Assembly: GCF_000758705.1 (NCBI RefSeq)
Contig: NZ_CP009287.1
Coordinates: 2,418,001 to 2,482,000, forward strand
Reading direction: 5' to 3'
Source: Paenibacillus graminis
Lineage (GTDB): Bacteria > Bacillota > Bacilli > Paenibacillales > Paenibacillaceae
DNA length: 64,000 nucleotides
Part shown: positions 42,458 to 50,897 of the stretch, in pieces
How positions within the stretch are numbered: position 1 is the stretch's first letter
How the letters are laid out: each line of letters begins with the position of its first letter
Made by a program: the position numbers and the translations under genes
The notes under the pieces: generated by a model
The model's database searches: none
Told to the model about the DNA's origin: nothing
The model's input: only the letters and a program-made list of their open reading frames with translations

Positions 42458-43819
42458 GTGCATACGGAATTTGAAGTAGGGAGATTGCTGCTCAATCTTT
42501 TGCTGGTTCTGGTGCTCGTAATGTTGAACGGCATATTTGTTGCAGCGGAGTTCTCGCTCGTGAAGGTGAGGCAGTCGCGTCTGACGCAGCTTGTCAGCGA
42601 AGGGAACAAGATGGCTGGATATGCGCTGAAGGTCAATAAAAAACTGGATGCCTATCTGTCGGCTACCCAGTTCGGGATTACGCTTGCCTCGCTGGGGCTG
42701 GGCTGGGTCGGGGAACCGGCCATTTCCGAGCTGCTGGTGGAGCCGCTGATGATCCAGATTGGCGTGACCGACCATACGCTGATCTCCACGGTATCGGTAG
42801 TTGTAGGTTTCTCAATCATTACTTTTTTACATATTGTGCTGGGTGAGCTTGCGCCGAAATCCCTGGCTATCCAAAAAACGGAAGGCTCTGCGCTGCTGTT
42901 GTCCGCGCCGCTGATGTTTTTTTATAATGTGTTTCTGCCATTTATCTGGGTGCTGAATGCATCGGCCAATGCGCTCCTGAGGCTGGTGGGAGTAGAGCCG
43001 GCCAGTGAAGCCGAAGCAGCCCACTCGGAAGAAGAAATCCGCATTCTCATGAACCAAAGTGCCAAGAGTGGTGTCATTGACAAGGATGAGATGAAGCTGA
43101 TGGACAACATCTTTGAATTCTCTGATCTGCTGGCCCGCGAGGTCATGCTTCCGCGTACAGATATGGATGTGTTATACAGCAATCTTTCTCTGGAAGAAAA
43201 TATGCGGATCATTACGGAGACGAAGCATTCCCGTTATCCGGTGGCTTTTGAGGACAAGGACCGGATTATCGGTTTCATTCATATCACCGATCTGCTGTTT
43301 GCCCCGCTGGAGCAGCAGAACGATCTGGCATCGCTGGTCCGGCCTATCCTTAATGTGCCAGAATCTATAGAGATCAGCCATGCGCTGCGGCTTATGCAGA
43401 AGAACAAGGCCCAGCTCACACTCGTTGTGGATGAATATGGCGGGACCGCAGGGCTGCTCACAGCCGAGGAGATTCTTGAAGAAATCGTAGGGGACCTGCA
43501 TGACGAATTCGAGGATGAACGTCCAAGCGTGGAACGCAACGGCGATTATATCTCCGTCGAAGGACGTATGCTGATTGAGGATGTGAATGACCTTACCGGC
43601 GTAGTTATTGAAGACGACGAAGTCGATTCGATCGGAGGCTGGCTCTTCAAGGAGCTGGAGGGCAATCCGTCCAAAGGCAAGCGGGTAGTTGTCGGTGATG
43701 TTACCTTCGAGGTGGAGGAAGCCACGCGTCTGCGGATCACCAGAATCAACATCCACCGTGAAACGCCTGTGGCATCCGAAGAGGATGAAACCGGTGAAGA
43801 TGAGGACGGCCTGAAGTAA
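42458..43819 (+). CDS. CNNM/CBS/CorC_HlyC domain membrane protein
   Basis: 453 residues: CNNM (DUF21) membrane domain with 3-4 segments (residues ~8-165; VMLNGIFVAAEFSLVKVRQSRL), a CBS pair (residues ~215-340; TKHSRYPVAFEDKDRIIGFIH; TLVVDEYGGTAGLLTAEEILEE) and a CorC_HlyC domain at the end. The family is linked to Mg2+/Co2+ efflux or homeostasis; older annotations say hemolysin. Start is GTG at 42458 with a modest GGGG ribosome site. Confidence 0.92.
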   Translation: MHTEFEVGRLLLNLLLVLVLVMLNGIFVAAEFSLVKVRQSRLTQLVSEGNKMAGYALKVNKKLDAYLSATQFGITLASLGLGWVGEPAISELLVEPLMIQIGVTDHTLISTVSVVVGFSIITFLHIVLGELAPKSLAIQKTEGSALLLSAPLMFFYNVFLPFIWVLNASANALLRLVGVEPASEAEAAHSEEEIRILMNQSAKSGVIDKDEMKLMDNIFEFSDLLAREVMLPRTDMDVLYSNLSLEENMRIITETKHSRYPVAFEDKDRIIGFIHITDLLFAPLEQQNDLASLVRPILNVPESIEISHALRLMQKNKAQLTLVVDEYGGTAGLLTAEEILEEIVGDLHDEFEDERPSVERNGDYISVEGRMLIEDVNDLTGVVIEDDEVDSIGGWLFKELEGNPSKGKRVVVGDVTFEVEEATRLRITRINIHRETPVASEEDETGEDEDGLK

Positions 43820-43914
43820 GCGAACAGCCCAGTCGCTGTAATGCACCTGTGAATATACGTGTTCTGATGGTTCAGATTTCTGCTTTTCGAATTTTTTTCG
43901 GTATGGTATGCCCC

Positions 43915-43957
43915 AAGCTGCCCAAGTCACATGATGACTTGGGACAGCTTTTTTTGT
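43915..43957 (+). terminator. Terminator after the CNNM gene
   Basis: AAGCTGCCCAAGTCA CATGA TGACTTGGG ACAGCTTT stem-loop, then a T run. Confidence 0.88.
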
Positions 43958-44297
43958 TGTGCAGGTAATAGCCAATTTACACTCAGTCAGGTTAGCCTGC
44001 GGAAGGGGCGAATCTTCCCACATAACGGCGTTCCTGTCCACAATCTTATTCCAACGAGCGCCTGATCACCGGCTTCTTGAAAAAATTGTAGAGCGCGTAG
44101 GCAAAGTAAAGTGGATCGTATTCGGCAGAGTGCCCCAAGGCCCGGTTTAGCGGTTCTTGGGGCACTTTTGGCTGTTCAGTCCTGGAAGCGGCAGGTTCAC
44201 GGCGAGTCTTTACATTTCTCTCGGGGATTCTTCATCTGGCGGCCGCTTCAGCTTGCGGGGATATGAACTTTCCTTGGTCTACTGGCTAGGCGAGTAA
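43958..44297. other. Gene-poor stretch between two strong hairpins and cotJ
   Basis: No gene recognised with confidence. A strong hairpin AGTGCCCCAAG ... CTTGGGGCACT (44129-44166) is followed by TTTT on the plus strand. On the minus strand an open frame without a good start, ending TAA at 44048-44046, reads like protein (EYDPLYFAYALYNFF) and passes through the hairpin; it could be a gene remnant or chance. Confidence 0.35.
44129..44170 (+). terminator. Orphan terminator-like hairpin
   Basis: 11-bp stem AGTGCCCCAAG / CTTGGGGCACT followed by TTTT. It lies only 170 bp after the CNNM terminator, with no obvious gene between. Confidence 0.6.
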
Positions 44298-44305
44298 CAT
44301 AGAAT
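44298..44305 (+). promoter_or_regulatory. Possible sigma-E -10 of cotJ
   Basis: CATAGAAT differs at one base from the sigma-E -10 CATACAAT and lies 63 bases before the first cotJ gene. No good -35 is seen 14 bp upstream. cotJ is sigma-E controlled in Bacillus. Confidence 0.35.
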
Positions 44306-44367
44306 GATTACAAAGTACTGTGTTTACTACGTTAAGCGCCTGCAAGTAAACCAGAGGAGGAAAAAGC

Positions 44368-44583
44368 ATGAATTCCCAGGAACGTGTATGGACACCGTAC
44401 AGGGGCCCGTTTGACCCTTGCCCGCCGGTGCCGTTCAAGACGTATGTTGTCCCGCCGAACCAATTTATCAATTTTCAGCCGCCCAATTGGCCGCAGTTTT
44501 CACTGCCTGAGGCTTTGAGGGCAGGTACGCTGTGGCCTGCGCTTTTCAGCCCTTATGAATCCAAGAGCAAAGGAGGCAAGTAG
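44368..44583 (+). CDS. cotJA: Spore coat protein CotJA
   Basis: 71 residues, Pro- and aromatic-rich: RVWTPYRGPFDPCPP, KTYVVPPNQFINFQPPNWPQF, then ALRAGTLWPALFSPY. This matches the CotJA family, an inner spore-coat component made in the mother cell. AGAGGAGG precedes the ATG. It ends 3 bp before cotJB, within a three-gene operon. Confidence 0.93.
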   Translation: MNSQERVWTPYRGPFDPCPPVPFKTYVVPPNQFINFQPPNWPQFSLPEALRAGTLWPALFSPYESKSKGGK

Positions 44584-44586
44584 CCC

Positions 44587-44853
44587 ATGGAAGCAAATCC
44601 TTGCGAGCCCCGTTACTATGAGATGCTGGAACAGCTCCAGGTTCTGGATTTTGCGCTGGTGGAGCTGAATTTGTATCTGGATACTCATCTTGAGGACCTT
44701 AAAGCTATAGAGCAGTTCAACCAGCTGACCCAGGAACGTACCCGGCTGGCAAATCAGTTCCAGGAGCTGTACGGACCGTTGCAGAACTTCGGCCGCGCCT
44801 ATTCGAAATGTCCATGGGAATGGAATCAGACTCCCTGGCCTTGGCAGGTCTAG
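44587..44853 (+). CDS. cotJB: Spore coat protein CotJB
   Basis: 88 residues: YYEMLEQLQVLDFALVELNLYLDTHLED is mostly helical, followed by LYGPLQNFGRAYSKCPWEWNQTPWPWQ at the end, the family's Trp/Pro signature. A coat component found between CotJA and CotJC. AAGGAGG precedes the ATG. Confidence 0.94.
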   Translation: MEANPCEPRYYEMLEQLQVLDFALVELNLYLDTHLEDLKAIEQFNQLTQERTRLANQFQELYGPLQNFGRAYSKCPWEWNQTPWPWQV

Positions 44854-44937
44854 CGGGCATGTAGCGATTGAAGTTTTGGACGAAGCTGATTCACGGATGC
44901 TTATACTTACAAAACCTTTAGGAGGGATCATTCCCGA

Positions 44938-45507
44938 ATGTGGATATATGAGAAAAAACTGCAGTATCCGGTGCGTGTCAGCAAATGCGATGTGCGGATG
45001 GCGCGTTATCTGACGGAGCAGTACGGAGGAGCAGACGGGGAGCTGGCAGCCGCGCTGCGGTATATGAATCAGCGGTATGCCATTCCGGATAAAGTCATAG
45101 GCGTGCTGACGGATATTTCAACCGAAGAATTCGCCCACCTGGAAATGATTGCTACGATGATATATAAATTAACAAAAGATGCATCGATTAGTGAACTCGA
45201 AGCTGCCGGGCTTGGCCCGAACTATGCACAGCGCGACCATGCGCTGTTCTACCAGAATTCGGCAGGTGTGCCATGGACAGCAACGTATATCCAGGCCAAA
45301 GGTGATCCGCTTGCCGACCTCTACGAGGACATTGCGGCCGAAGAAAAGGCTCGGGCTACATACCAGTGGCTGATCGACATGACGGATGACGTGGATCTGC
45401 AGGACAGCCTGAAGTTCCTGCGGGAGCGGGAGATTGTACATGCGCTGCGGTTTAAGGAGTCGGTGCAGATTATTATTGATGAGCGGGAGCAGAAGAGAGT
45501 GTTCTGA
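44938..45507 (+). CDS. cotJC: Spore coat protein CotJC, manganese-catalase family
   Basis: 189 residues of four-helix ferritin-like fold with the dimanganese catalase ligands (STEEFAHLEMIATMIYKL with Glu and His; EDIAAEEKARATYQWLI with Glu; LREREIVHALRFKE with His). It starts MWIYEKKLQYPVRV, the CotJC hallmark. Likely a coat-bound catalase-like protein. AGGAGGG precedes the ATG. A terminator follows at 45542. Confidence 0.95.
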   Translation: MWIYEKKLQYPVRVSKCDVRMARYLTEQYGGADGELAAALRYMNQRYAIPDKVIGVLTDISTEEFAHLEMIATMIYKLTKDASISELEAAGLGPNYAQRDHALFYQNSAGVPWTATYIQAKGDPLADLYEDIAAEEKARATYQWLIDMTDDVDLQDSLKFLREREIVHALRFKESVQIIIDEREQKRVF

Positions 45508-45541
45508 CATGATGTATATACAATTAAATAGATCGTTTGAT

Positions 45542-45579
45542 AAGAAGAGCCACAGGAGCAGCATCTGCGGCTCTTCTTA
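45542..45579 (+). terminator. Terminator of the cotJ operon
   Basis: AAGAAGAGCC ... GGCTCTTCTT stem. A further short stem AAGCCC / GGGCTT lies at 45643-45675. Nothing else is recognised up to 45870. Confidence 0.75.
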
Positions 45580-45876
45580 CATTCCCCGCGAGTTACTACG
45601 ATCTGGCTCTGGCTGGATGCTTTCGGAAATAGCCTGAATAACAAGCCCCTATCGATCATTTTTCGGGATGGGCTTCTCATGTAATCTTCCGCAATTATAA
45701 TTCACCGTTACTTGTGGTTGCTCTCAGTAGGAGTTCAAGTACACGTTGCACCAGCAACGCCGTCGCGTCAGCGTCATACGACGGAAAACTGCTTTCCGCG
45801 AAGTGTGTTGATCACCTAGTTCGTCAGTTCCAGATTTGAACATTCTCAAGCTGTAGTTTTCTAGCAGATTCGGTTA

Positions 45877-45914
45877 TTGAATTTATATTACACCTATGTT
45901 ATATTACACATATG
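45877..45914 (+). promoter_or_regulatory. padR promoter with overlapping PadR operator
   Basis: TTGAAT (45877-45882), 17 bp, TATATT (45900-45905). Over the -10 lies ATGT-N8-ACAT (45896-45911), which is exactly the PadR operator pattern. Two 15-base direct repeats TATATTACACnTATG (45884-45898 and 45900-45914) with a 16-bp period also span it. Autorepression is strongly suggested. Confidence 0.75.
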
Positions 45915-45940
45915 AAATACTCAAGATAAGGAGTCTCTCT

Positions 45941-46513
45941 ATGCATACATTGTCGAATGTCGAATTCATGCTCCTGCAAATGATCGCGGAACATTGTCAA
46001 GCTTCCGGATACGATATTATGAAGTTAGTCGAGCAGCGGGGTTATAAAGAATGGGCGAATATCGGTACAACTTCGATATATGTGGGATTGAAGAAACTTA
46101 GCGATAAAGGTTGGATCTCACCTGAGACAGCCGACGAGAAATCCGGTAAGGGGCCAACGCCGACCCGGTTTGCCCTCACCGAAGTGGGTATAAGTAAGCT
46201 GAGAAATGAAATTCTTGATAGTCTGTCGTCTACCCGGGAACGTGACAACCGCTTCGATCTCGGTTTGGCCGCTTTGCCCCATATCGGGAAGGAAGAGGCC
46301 GTCATTGCTTTACGGAAACGACTGGATTTTCTTGGACAAGCCTCGATAAATATAAGACAGAAGTACGAATCACAAGGCGGAGCTAGCTTACCGCTGAACG
46401 TAAGGGCATTGTTCTTGCATCCATTCAGCTTAATCGAGAGCGAGCAAGCGTTCGTTAGCCGTTTAATACATGAATTATTGGAGGAGGCAAGTAGACATGG
46501 CCAAAGTTATTGA
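45941..46513 (+). CDS. PadR-family transcriptional repressor
   Basis: 190 residues. N-terminal winged helix (NVEFMLLQMIAEHCQASGYDIMKLVE; TSIYVGLKKLSDKGWI) and a C-terminal helical dimerisation domain. The frame is open to 45896, but AAGGAG 7 bases before ATG 45941 fixes the start. It overlaps the next gene by 17 bases, so the two are co-expressed. The operator upstream suggests self-regulation and control of the BtrH-like gene; the effector is unknown. Confidence 0.93.
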   Translation: MHTLSNVEFMLLQMIAEHCQASGYDIMKLVEQRGYKEWANIGTTSIYVGLKKLSDKGWISPETADEKSGKGPTPTRFALTEVGISKLRNEILDSLSSTRERDNRFDLGLAALPHIGKEEAVIALRKRLDFLGQASINIRQKYESQGGASLPLNVRALFLHPFSLIESEQAFVSRLIHELLEEASRHGQSY

Positions 46514-47477
46514 AGGTTTCATTCCTTATCAAGGCGAACATTGCGAAACAACCGCCATTGGCAATTTAATGCAATATGCGGGAGACCGCTTGTCTGAGCC
46601 GATGTTGTTCGGACTCGGGCAAGGGCTTGGATTCATATACTGGGATTCGAAAGGAATGGACTTCCCCTTCATCGGAGGAAGGGTCAAACCGGATAAACTG
46701 ACCGCTTATCTCGCCGAACGACTCGGCTTGAACGTCAGATATCAAGAAACCTCTTCCGTCAATAAGGCGTGGCAGAACGTCCGAAGCAGCATCGAACACG
46801 GCATTCCGGTTGGCCTTAAATTAGATGCCTATTACTTGGATTATTTTAAGAACAAGGTGCACTTCGCCGGTCACTATGCGGTACTTTACGGTATAGATGA
46901 CGAATACGCCTACATGGCGGACACCAGACAACAGGGTGGACTTGTGAAGACGCGTTTGACAAGCTTGGCCGCTGCCAGAAATGCAAAGGGACCCATGAGC
47001 TCCCGGAATCGTTCCTTTACGATCGAGCCAAGCGACGCATTGCTTCCGCTTGTTCCTGCTATACGCGAATCCTTGACCATGAATGCGCATGACTATCTGA
47101 ACCCGCCCATTGGGAATATTGGCAATAAAGGCATTGTTAAAATGAGCAATGAAATCTTGAAATGGCCTTCTCGCAGCAACAATTCCGAACATGATTTATG
47201 TCTTACCGCGATGTTAATGGAGCGGGCAGGAACCGGCGGCGCTTTATTTCGGAATCTGTATAGGGATTATTTGAGAGATTGTGCTGATCGGTTGGAGGAC
47301 CCGAAGATCGAACAAGCCCACTGCATGTTTACAGAGATCGCTCCAATGTGGGTTAGCGTCTCTGCTTCAATCGACCGAGCAGGAAGAACAGGTGAGCACC
47401 AAGAGCTCGTGCATGCGTCTAAGCTGTTGCTCGAGATTGCGGATAAAGAACGCGCAGCCATGGAGCTGTTGTTGTGA
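46497..47477 (+). CDS. Butirosin BtrH-like protein (BtrH N-terminal / DUF4872 type)
   Basis: 326 residues. The N-terminal half looks like a C39-peptidase-like acyltransferase fold: GEHCETTAIGNLM with the candidate nucleophile Cys near residue 14, and FAGHYAVLYGIDDEYAYMAD with the candidate His and Asp. BtrH itself moves an acyl group from a carrier protein to an aminoglycoside in butirosin synthesis. No carrier protein or other antibiotic genes are nearby, so here it is an orphan whose substrate is unknown. GGAGGAGG precedes ATG 46497, inside the end of padR. A terminator follows at 47544. Confidence 0.8.
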   Translation: MAKVIEGFIPYQGEHCETTAIGNLMQYAGDRLSEPMLFGLGQGLGFIYWDSKGMDFPFIGGRVKPDKLTAYLAERLGLNVRYQETSSVNKAWQNVRSSIEHGIPVGLKLDAYYLDYFKNKVHFAGHYAVLYGIDDEYAYMADTRQQGGLVKTRLTSLAAARNAKGPMSSRNRSFTIEPSDALLPLVPAIRESLTMNAHDYLNPPIGNIGNKGIVKMSNEILKWPSRSNNSEHDLCLTAMLMERAGTGGALFRNLYRDYLRDCADRLEDPKIEQAHCMFTEIAPMWVSVSASIDRAGRTGEHQELVHASKLLLEIADKERAAMELLL

Positions 47478-47543
47478 TAGCCTTACACCTACATTGAACG
47501 GAATCATTCCTTTCGGCTTGCATGCTTTAACCCAGTGTCAGCT

Positions 47544-47568
47544 TAAGCACCTCACGAGGGTGCTTTTT
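47544..47568 (+). terminator. Terminator of the padR operon
   Basis: AAGCACC TCACGA GGGTGCTT followed by TTTC. Confidence 0.8.
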
Positions 47569-47792
47569 CTTACCATACTTGGGGTCAATGAGCCATGATC
47601 CATTCTTAACCCATGATCCTGGACTTCAATCTCTACTATATTGTGCCCTTGACAACGACTTGCCGCTATAATAAAAGAAGAAAGGAAATATTGCCTGCAT
47701 TCAGTGGAATATGTGAGCTGGTACTGGATATTTCTGATGTGGGAAGAGGCCGCGGAGGGTTGAACATCGGGCTGTTGAACAGGGGGAGAGTC

Positions 47793-48608
47793 ATGGCATT
47801 TGAACGGTGGCGGGGATTTATCCGGGCCTGGCGGGATTACCCGCTTCCGGACGGGACACGGGTCGGTGAACGATATAAGATAGAATCTCTGTTGGGGCAA
47901 GGGAGCTACGGGCTGACCTACCGGTGCTGGGACGTTAGGGATGGGGCTCTTCTGGCCGTCAAACAGTCGAGGCCGAGCAAGAAAGCGGTGGGCAGGGAAA
48001 TGCTTCACAAGGAAAGTAATATTTTGCGGTCCATGGATCATCCCAACATTCCTGCATGCCGTGATTTTTTGGAATACAAAGGCTCAAGCTGGCTGGTAGC
48101 TGATTATATTGAGGGAAACACACTGGAAGAATTGATCTTTGACGGGGGTATCGTCTACGGGGAGCGGGAGTGTCTGGCTACGACCTTGAAACTGATGGAA
48201 CTGGTAGCCCATGTCCATTCGCGTGGATATGTTCACCTGGATCTGCGCATTCCTAATGTGATCCTTACAGGGGAAGAAATGTACCTCATTGATTTCGGGC
48301 TGGCAAGGCGGATCGGCGAGGAAGAAACCGTGCTTGGTGATCGGAAGCCGAAGACGGGGGAGATGCCGGGACGGATGCCGCCGGTTATCGCTTCGGATTT
48401 GTATGACGTCGGACAATTAATGCTGTTCATGCTGTATTCCGGTTACCAGCCTGAACCGGGAGAAGCGGAACGGAACTGGCGCCAGGAACTGAGTTTGTCG
48501 CCGGGGATGCTGCAGCTCCTTTCCCGGCTTCTTGGAGGGCAGGAACCCTATTCGGATACCGCATTGTTTGTCCGCGAGGCGGAGGCTTTGTATAAGAGTC
48601 TGCGGTGA
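47793..48608 (+). CDS. Hanks-type Ser/Thr protein kinase (PrkD/YbdM-like)
   Basis: 271 residues, soluble, no membrane segment. Kinase motifs: glycine loop LLGQGSYGLTY, Lys in LLAVKQ, Glu in LHKESNIL, catalytic loop HLDLRIPN (HRD with R replaced by L, so a non-RD kinase), DFG in YLIDFGLAR, and SDLYDVGQL. The N-terminus WRDYPLPDGTRVGERYKIE matches B. subtilis YbdM/PrkD. The frame is open to 47613, but GGGGGAGAG and homology fix ATG 47793. A convergent short Ser/Tyr-rich gene lies 76 bp downstream. Confidence 0.9.
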   Translation: MAFERWRGFIRAWRDYPLPDGTRVGERYKIESLLGQGSYGLTYRCWDVRDGALLAVKQSRPSKKAVGREMLHKESNILRSMDHPNIPACRDFLEYKGSSWLVADYIEGNTLEELIFDGGIVYGERECLATTLKLMELVAHVHSRGYVHLDLRIPNVILTGEEMYLIDFGLARRIGEEETVLGDRKPKTGEMPGRMPPVIASDLYDVGQLMLFMLYSGYQPEPGEAERNWRQELSLSPGMLQLLSRLLGGQEPYSDTALFVREAEALYKSLR

Positions 48609-48613
48609 GACCC

Positions 48614-48661
48614 TAAACACAAGGCGCCTTCAGCCAAAAGCTGAAAGGCGCCTTGTGTTTC
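48614..48661. terminator. Bidirectional terminator between the kinase and the small gene
   Basis: Long stem AAACACAAGGCGCCTT ... AAGGCGCCTTGTGTTT. Confidence 0.85.
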
Positions 48662-48684
48662 GTGCAGGAATGGTCAAGCAAGGA

Positions 48685-48900
48685 TCAGCTTGAGCTGCCG
48701 TAGCGATTCTTATAATATTTATGTCCATTTCCTCCATGGTGTGAGTCTGAAGATGAGTAGCTCTTGTATCCGCGGCTGCTGCTTGAATGTCTGCCGTATC
48801 CTGGCCTCCCTTTATGGCTGCTTGAAGATCGGTGCCGCCCTCCATGCTGGGAGTGTTCCATAGAGTGCAGTACTTTGCCGAGAATTTTTCTTAGCATCAT
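48685..48900 (-). CDS. Small Ser/His/Gly/Tyr-rich basic protein
   Basis: 71 residues: a short helix MMLRKILGKVLHSM, then low-complexity sequence rich in Ser, His, Gly, Arg, Tyr and Lys (HGGRHRSSSSHKG; RGYKSYSSSDS; GHKYYKNRYGSSS). GAGGAGG stands before ATG 48900/48897, so it is likely translated. Composition resembles coat or crust proteins that are phosphorylated or cross-linked. The neighbouring kinase makes it a candidate substrate; this is inference only. Confidence 0.7.
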   Translation of the reverse strand: MMLRKILGKVLHSMEHSQHGGRHRSSSSHKGRPGYGRHSSSSRGYKSYSSSDSHHGGNGHKYYKNRYGSSS

Positions 48901-49037
48901 ATTTTCCTCCTCTAGGGTGGGTTAAGCCGCTTAACACGGCCTTACTCTTTAGTTACCCATTAATACGTTATTCATACCTGCGGGTTTCGTGATTATATTT
49001 GCAGGCCAGCCCGTTTTTGTGGCATATCGTTATGCTC

Positions 49038-50783
49038 TTAGACGTTATAGCCGAAACCGAGAATCGTGAAGCATTTGTCCTGATCTTCCCGTGCCATTCT
49101 GATTTCGATTACATGCTCCTGACTATGCTCATGCTGGTAGAGAATCACCGGATTGCAGTGTGTCCAGTTGTTCTCATGCGGATCAGCGGTGAGTTTCAGT
49201 CGGCCGTCCACATAGATATCCGCTTTCCCGAACTCGGGGCTGCCCGAATCCTTGAACACAAGGATAAGATTTCTGCTGGTTATCGTCAGCTTGAAGCTGT
49301 CCTGCCCAGATGCTGCCGTATGCATCCAGTTATATGGAAATTCCGGAGTCCCGAAGGGGTTAAGGTCCATTTCAACCATCTGCAGTTCTGTATCCGTTTC
49401 CGTAAAACCCCCTGCTTCAATAACAGCGCCGGCATGATTCTTGCGGTCCAGCAAACGGGTGTTGGCAAAATCTTTTCCCAGAACCGGCGGTTTATCCAGT
49501 ATGATATCCTCTCTGTCCGCAAGCGATTTATAAGTTTCGGAAAACAAGAAGGCAAGACAGTCCGCCATTACCCGGTGGCCCTCATTAGTAGGATGATAGA
49601 TATCGTAGAAAAATTGCCGTTTCGAGATAAGATTTCCTTCGGCTTTGCTCAGGCGGAACTGCCCGGTTACTGCGTCCTTTACGCTCACCATGGGAAGATT
49701 ATAGTGCAGGCCCACAGGAGAGAGCCGTTCCTGCAGATTCCAGTCATTCATAAACACACTGAACAGCAGAATCACAGCGGGCTGGTTCTCGGCAGAAAGA
49801 ATCTTCAGAATAAGGCTTTCGTAGCAGTTGCCCTTCGTTTCGTCGCCCTCGTCGTTGACTGCAAATTCCACCACCACGATGTCCGGTGTTACCGCGCCGT
49901 CCCTAAGAATGTCTCTGTCATAGCGGATCACTCCAAGTTCCGAGGGCGTACCCCCTACACCGGCTTTTACAAAGTGAATGTTCTCTCCGCCGTCTTGGCC
50001 GAACAGTTCCTTGAATCTTACATACGATTGATAGGCATAACATTCGGTATGTATCGGCTTCGCTCCCGCCCCCTGAGTAATGGAGCCGCCGATGTAAGCG
50101 ATCGTCACATCCTCGCCTTTTACTGCTTTTTCTATGGCGGTTTTTAATCTTTTATTATTACCTGGGTGGACCAGGGACTTACCGATCATGTCGCGGTATT
50201 CATTCGAACCAAATGCAACAGGAAGCTCAGCCGTGAGTTCAGGCACCTTGTAGCCGTCATTAAGATAGAAAATAATAGTTGCCGTTGCCAGCTCGCCTGC
50301 ACGGCTGAATTCAAAAGCAAATTTACCCGGAGCAGCATCATCTTCAGACCATGAGATATCCGCCAGTGTAAGTATAATTTCCGTTCCATCGACTGGGCAT
50401 GGAATAAGCAGACGGGTGCCCGATTCATACTTGCTGGTTTTGCCCCAGTTCTGCAGCAGAAAAGAGATCTCCGCCTGTTCACTGTCCGTCTTCACAGAGA
50501 TTCCGATACTGTGGACCAATTGGCGGAATCCGCTCCAGCTTGAGAGAAGAGCCAGCATCTGCTCGTCCGTAACCCCGCCTGTAAATCTGGCCTTATCGGT
50601 CAGATAGCTGCCTTCCAGATAAATTTCCTGTGAAGGTCTGCCTTCAGGCCGGGCTGTCGCTTCAATAGCTGTTTCGAACAGCACAAAAAAACCGCTTCTT
50701 TGCTCCGCCGGGTCCCTGGGTGCTTTCGGTCCTTCCGTCCTGCGGCCGGCAAGGGTCTGTTTATGATCTTCCAATTCCATCAT
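49038..50783 (-). CDS. SGNH/GDSL hydrolase, carbohydrate-esterase type
   Basis: About 581 residues, no signal peptide. The N-terminal ~220 residues form beta-rich domains (VHSIGISVKTDSEQAEISF). The SGNH core follows: YIGGSITQGAG with the Ser nucleophile, AGVGGTPSELG, VEFAVNDEGDE with Asn, and DIYHPTNEGH with the Asp/His pair. A C-terminal beta domain (ITSRNLILVFKDSG; ADIYVDGRLKL) probably binds carbohydrate. It likely deacetylates an oligosaccharide. The frame is open to 50864; ATG 50783/50780 after GCGGGG is preferred but the site is weak. Confidence 0.82.
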   Translation of the reverse strand: MMELEDHKQTLAGRRTEGPKAPRDPAEQRSGFFVLFETAIEATARPEGRPSQEIYLEGSYLTDKARFTGGVTDEQMLALLSSWSGFRQLVHSIGISVKTDSEQAEISFLLQNWGKTSKYESGTRLLIPCPVDGTEIILTLADISWSEDDAAPGKFAFEFSRAGELATATIIFYLNDGYKVPELTAELPVAFGSNEYRDMIGKSLVHPGNNKRLKTAIEKAVKGEDVTIAYIGGSITQGAGAKPIHTECYAYQSYVRFKELFGQDGGENIHFVKAGVGGTPSELGVIRYDRDILRDGAVTPDIVVVEFAVNDEGDETKGNCYESLILKILSAENQPAVILLFSVFMNDWNLQERLSPVGLHYNLPMVSVKDAVTGQFRLSKAEGNLISKRQFFYDIYHPTNEGHRVMADCLAFLFSETYKSLADREDIILDKPPVLGKDFANTRLLDRKNHAGAVIEAGGFTETDTELQMVEMDLNPFGTPEFPYNWMHTAASGQDSFKLTITSRNLILVFKDSGSPEFGKADIYVDGRLKLTADPHENNWTHCNPVILYQHEHSQEHVIEIRMAREDQDKCFTILGFGYNV

Positions 50784-50897
50784 CCCCGCTTTCTGAGTGT
50801 GTGAATACGCTCCCACAAAACTATTATAGATGCGGATGCACAAGCCGCTCAACGGGCAAAACAAATCTGTCTCTAATTATTACAAAAACTCTCTAGT

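Noticed and set aside
43959..44150. 63-codon plus-strand ORF after the CNNM gene
   Set aside because: No ribosome site, begins inside the terminator T run and ends in another hairpin.
47649..47672. TTGACA and TATAAT before the kinase gene as a promoter
   Set aside because: The spacing is only 12 bp, too short for a sigma-A promoter, so I did not list it.
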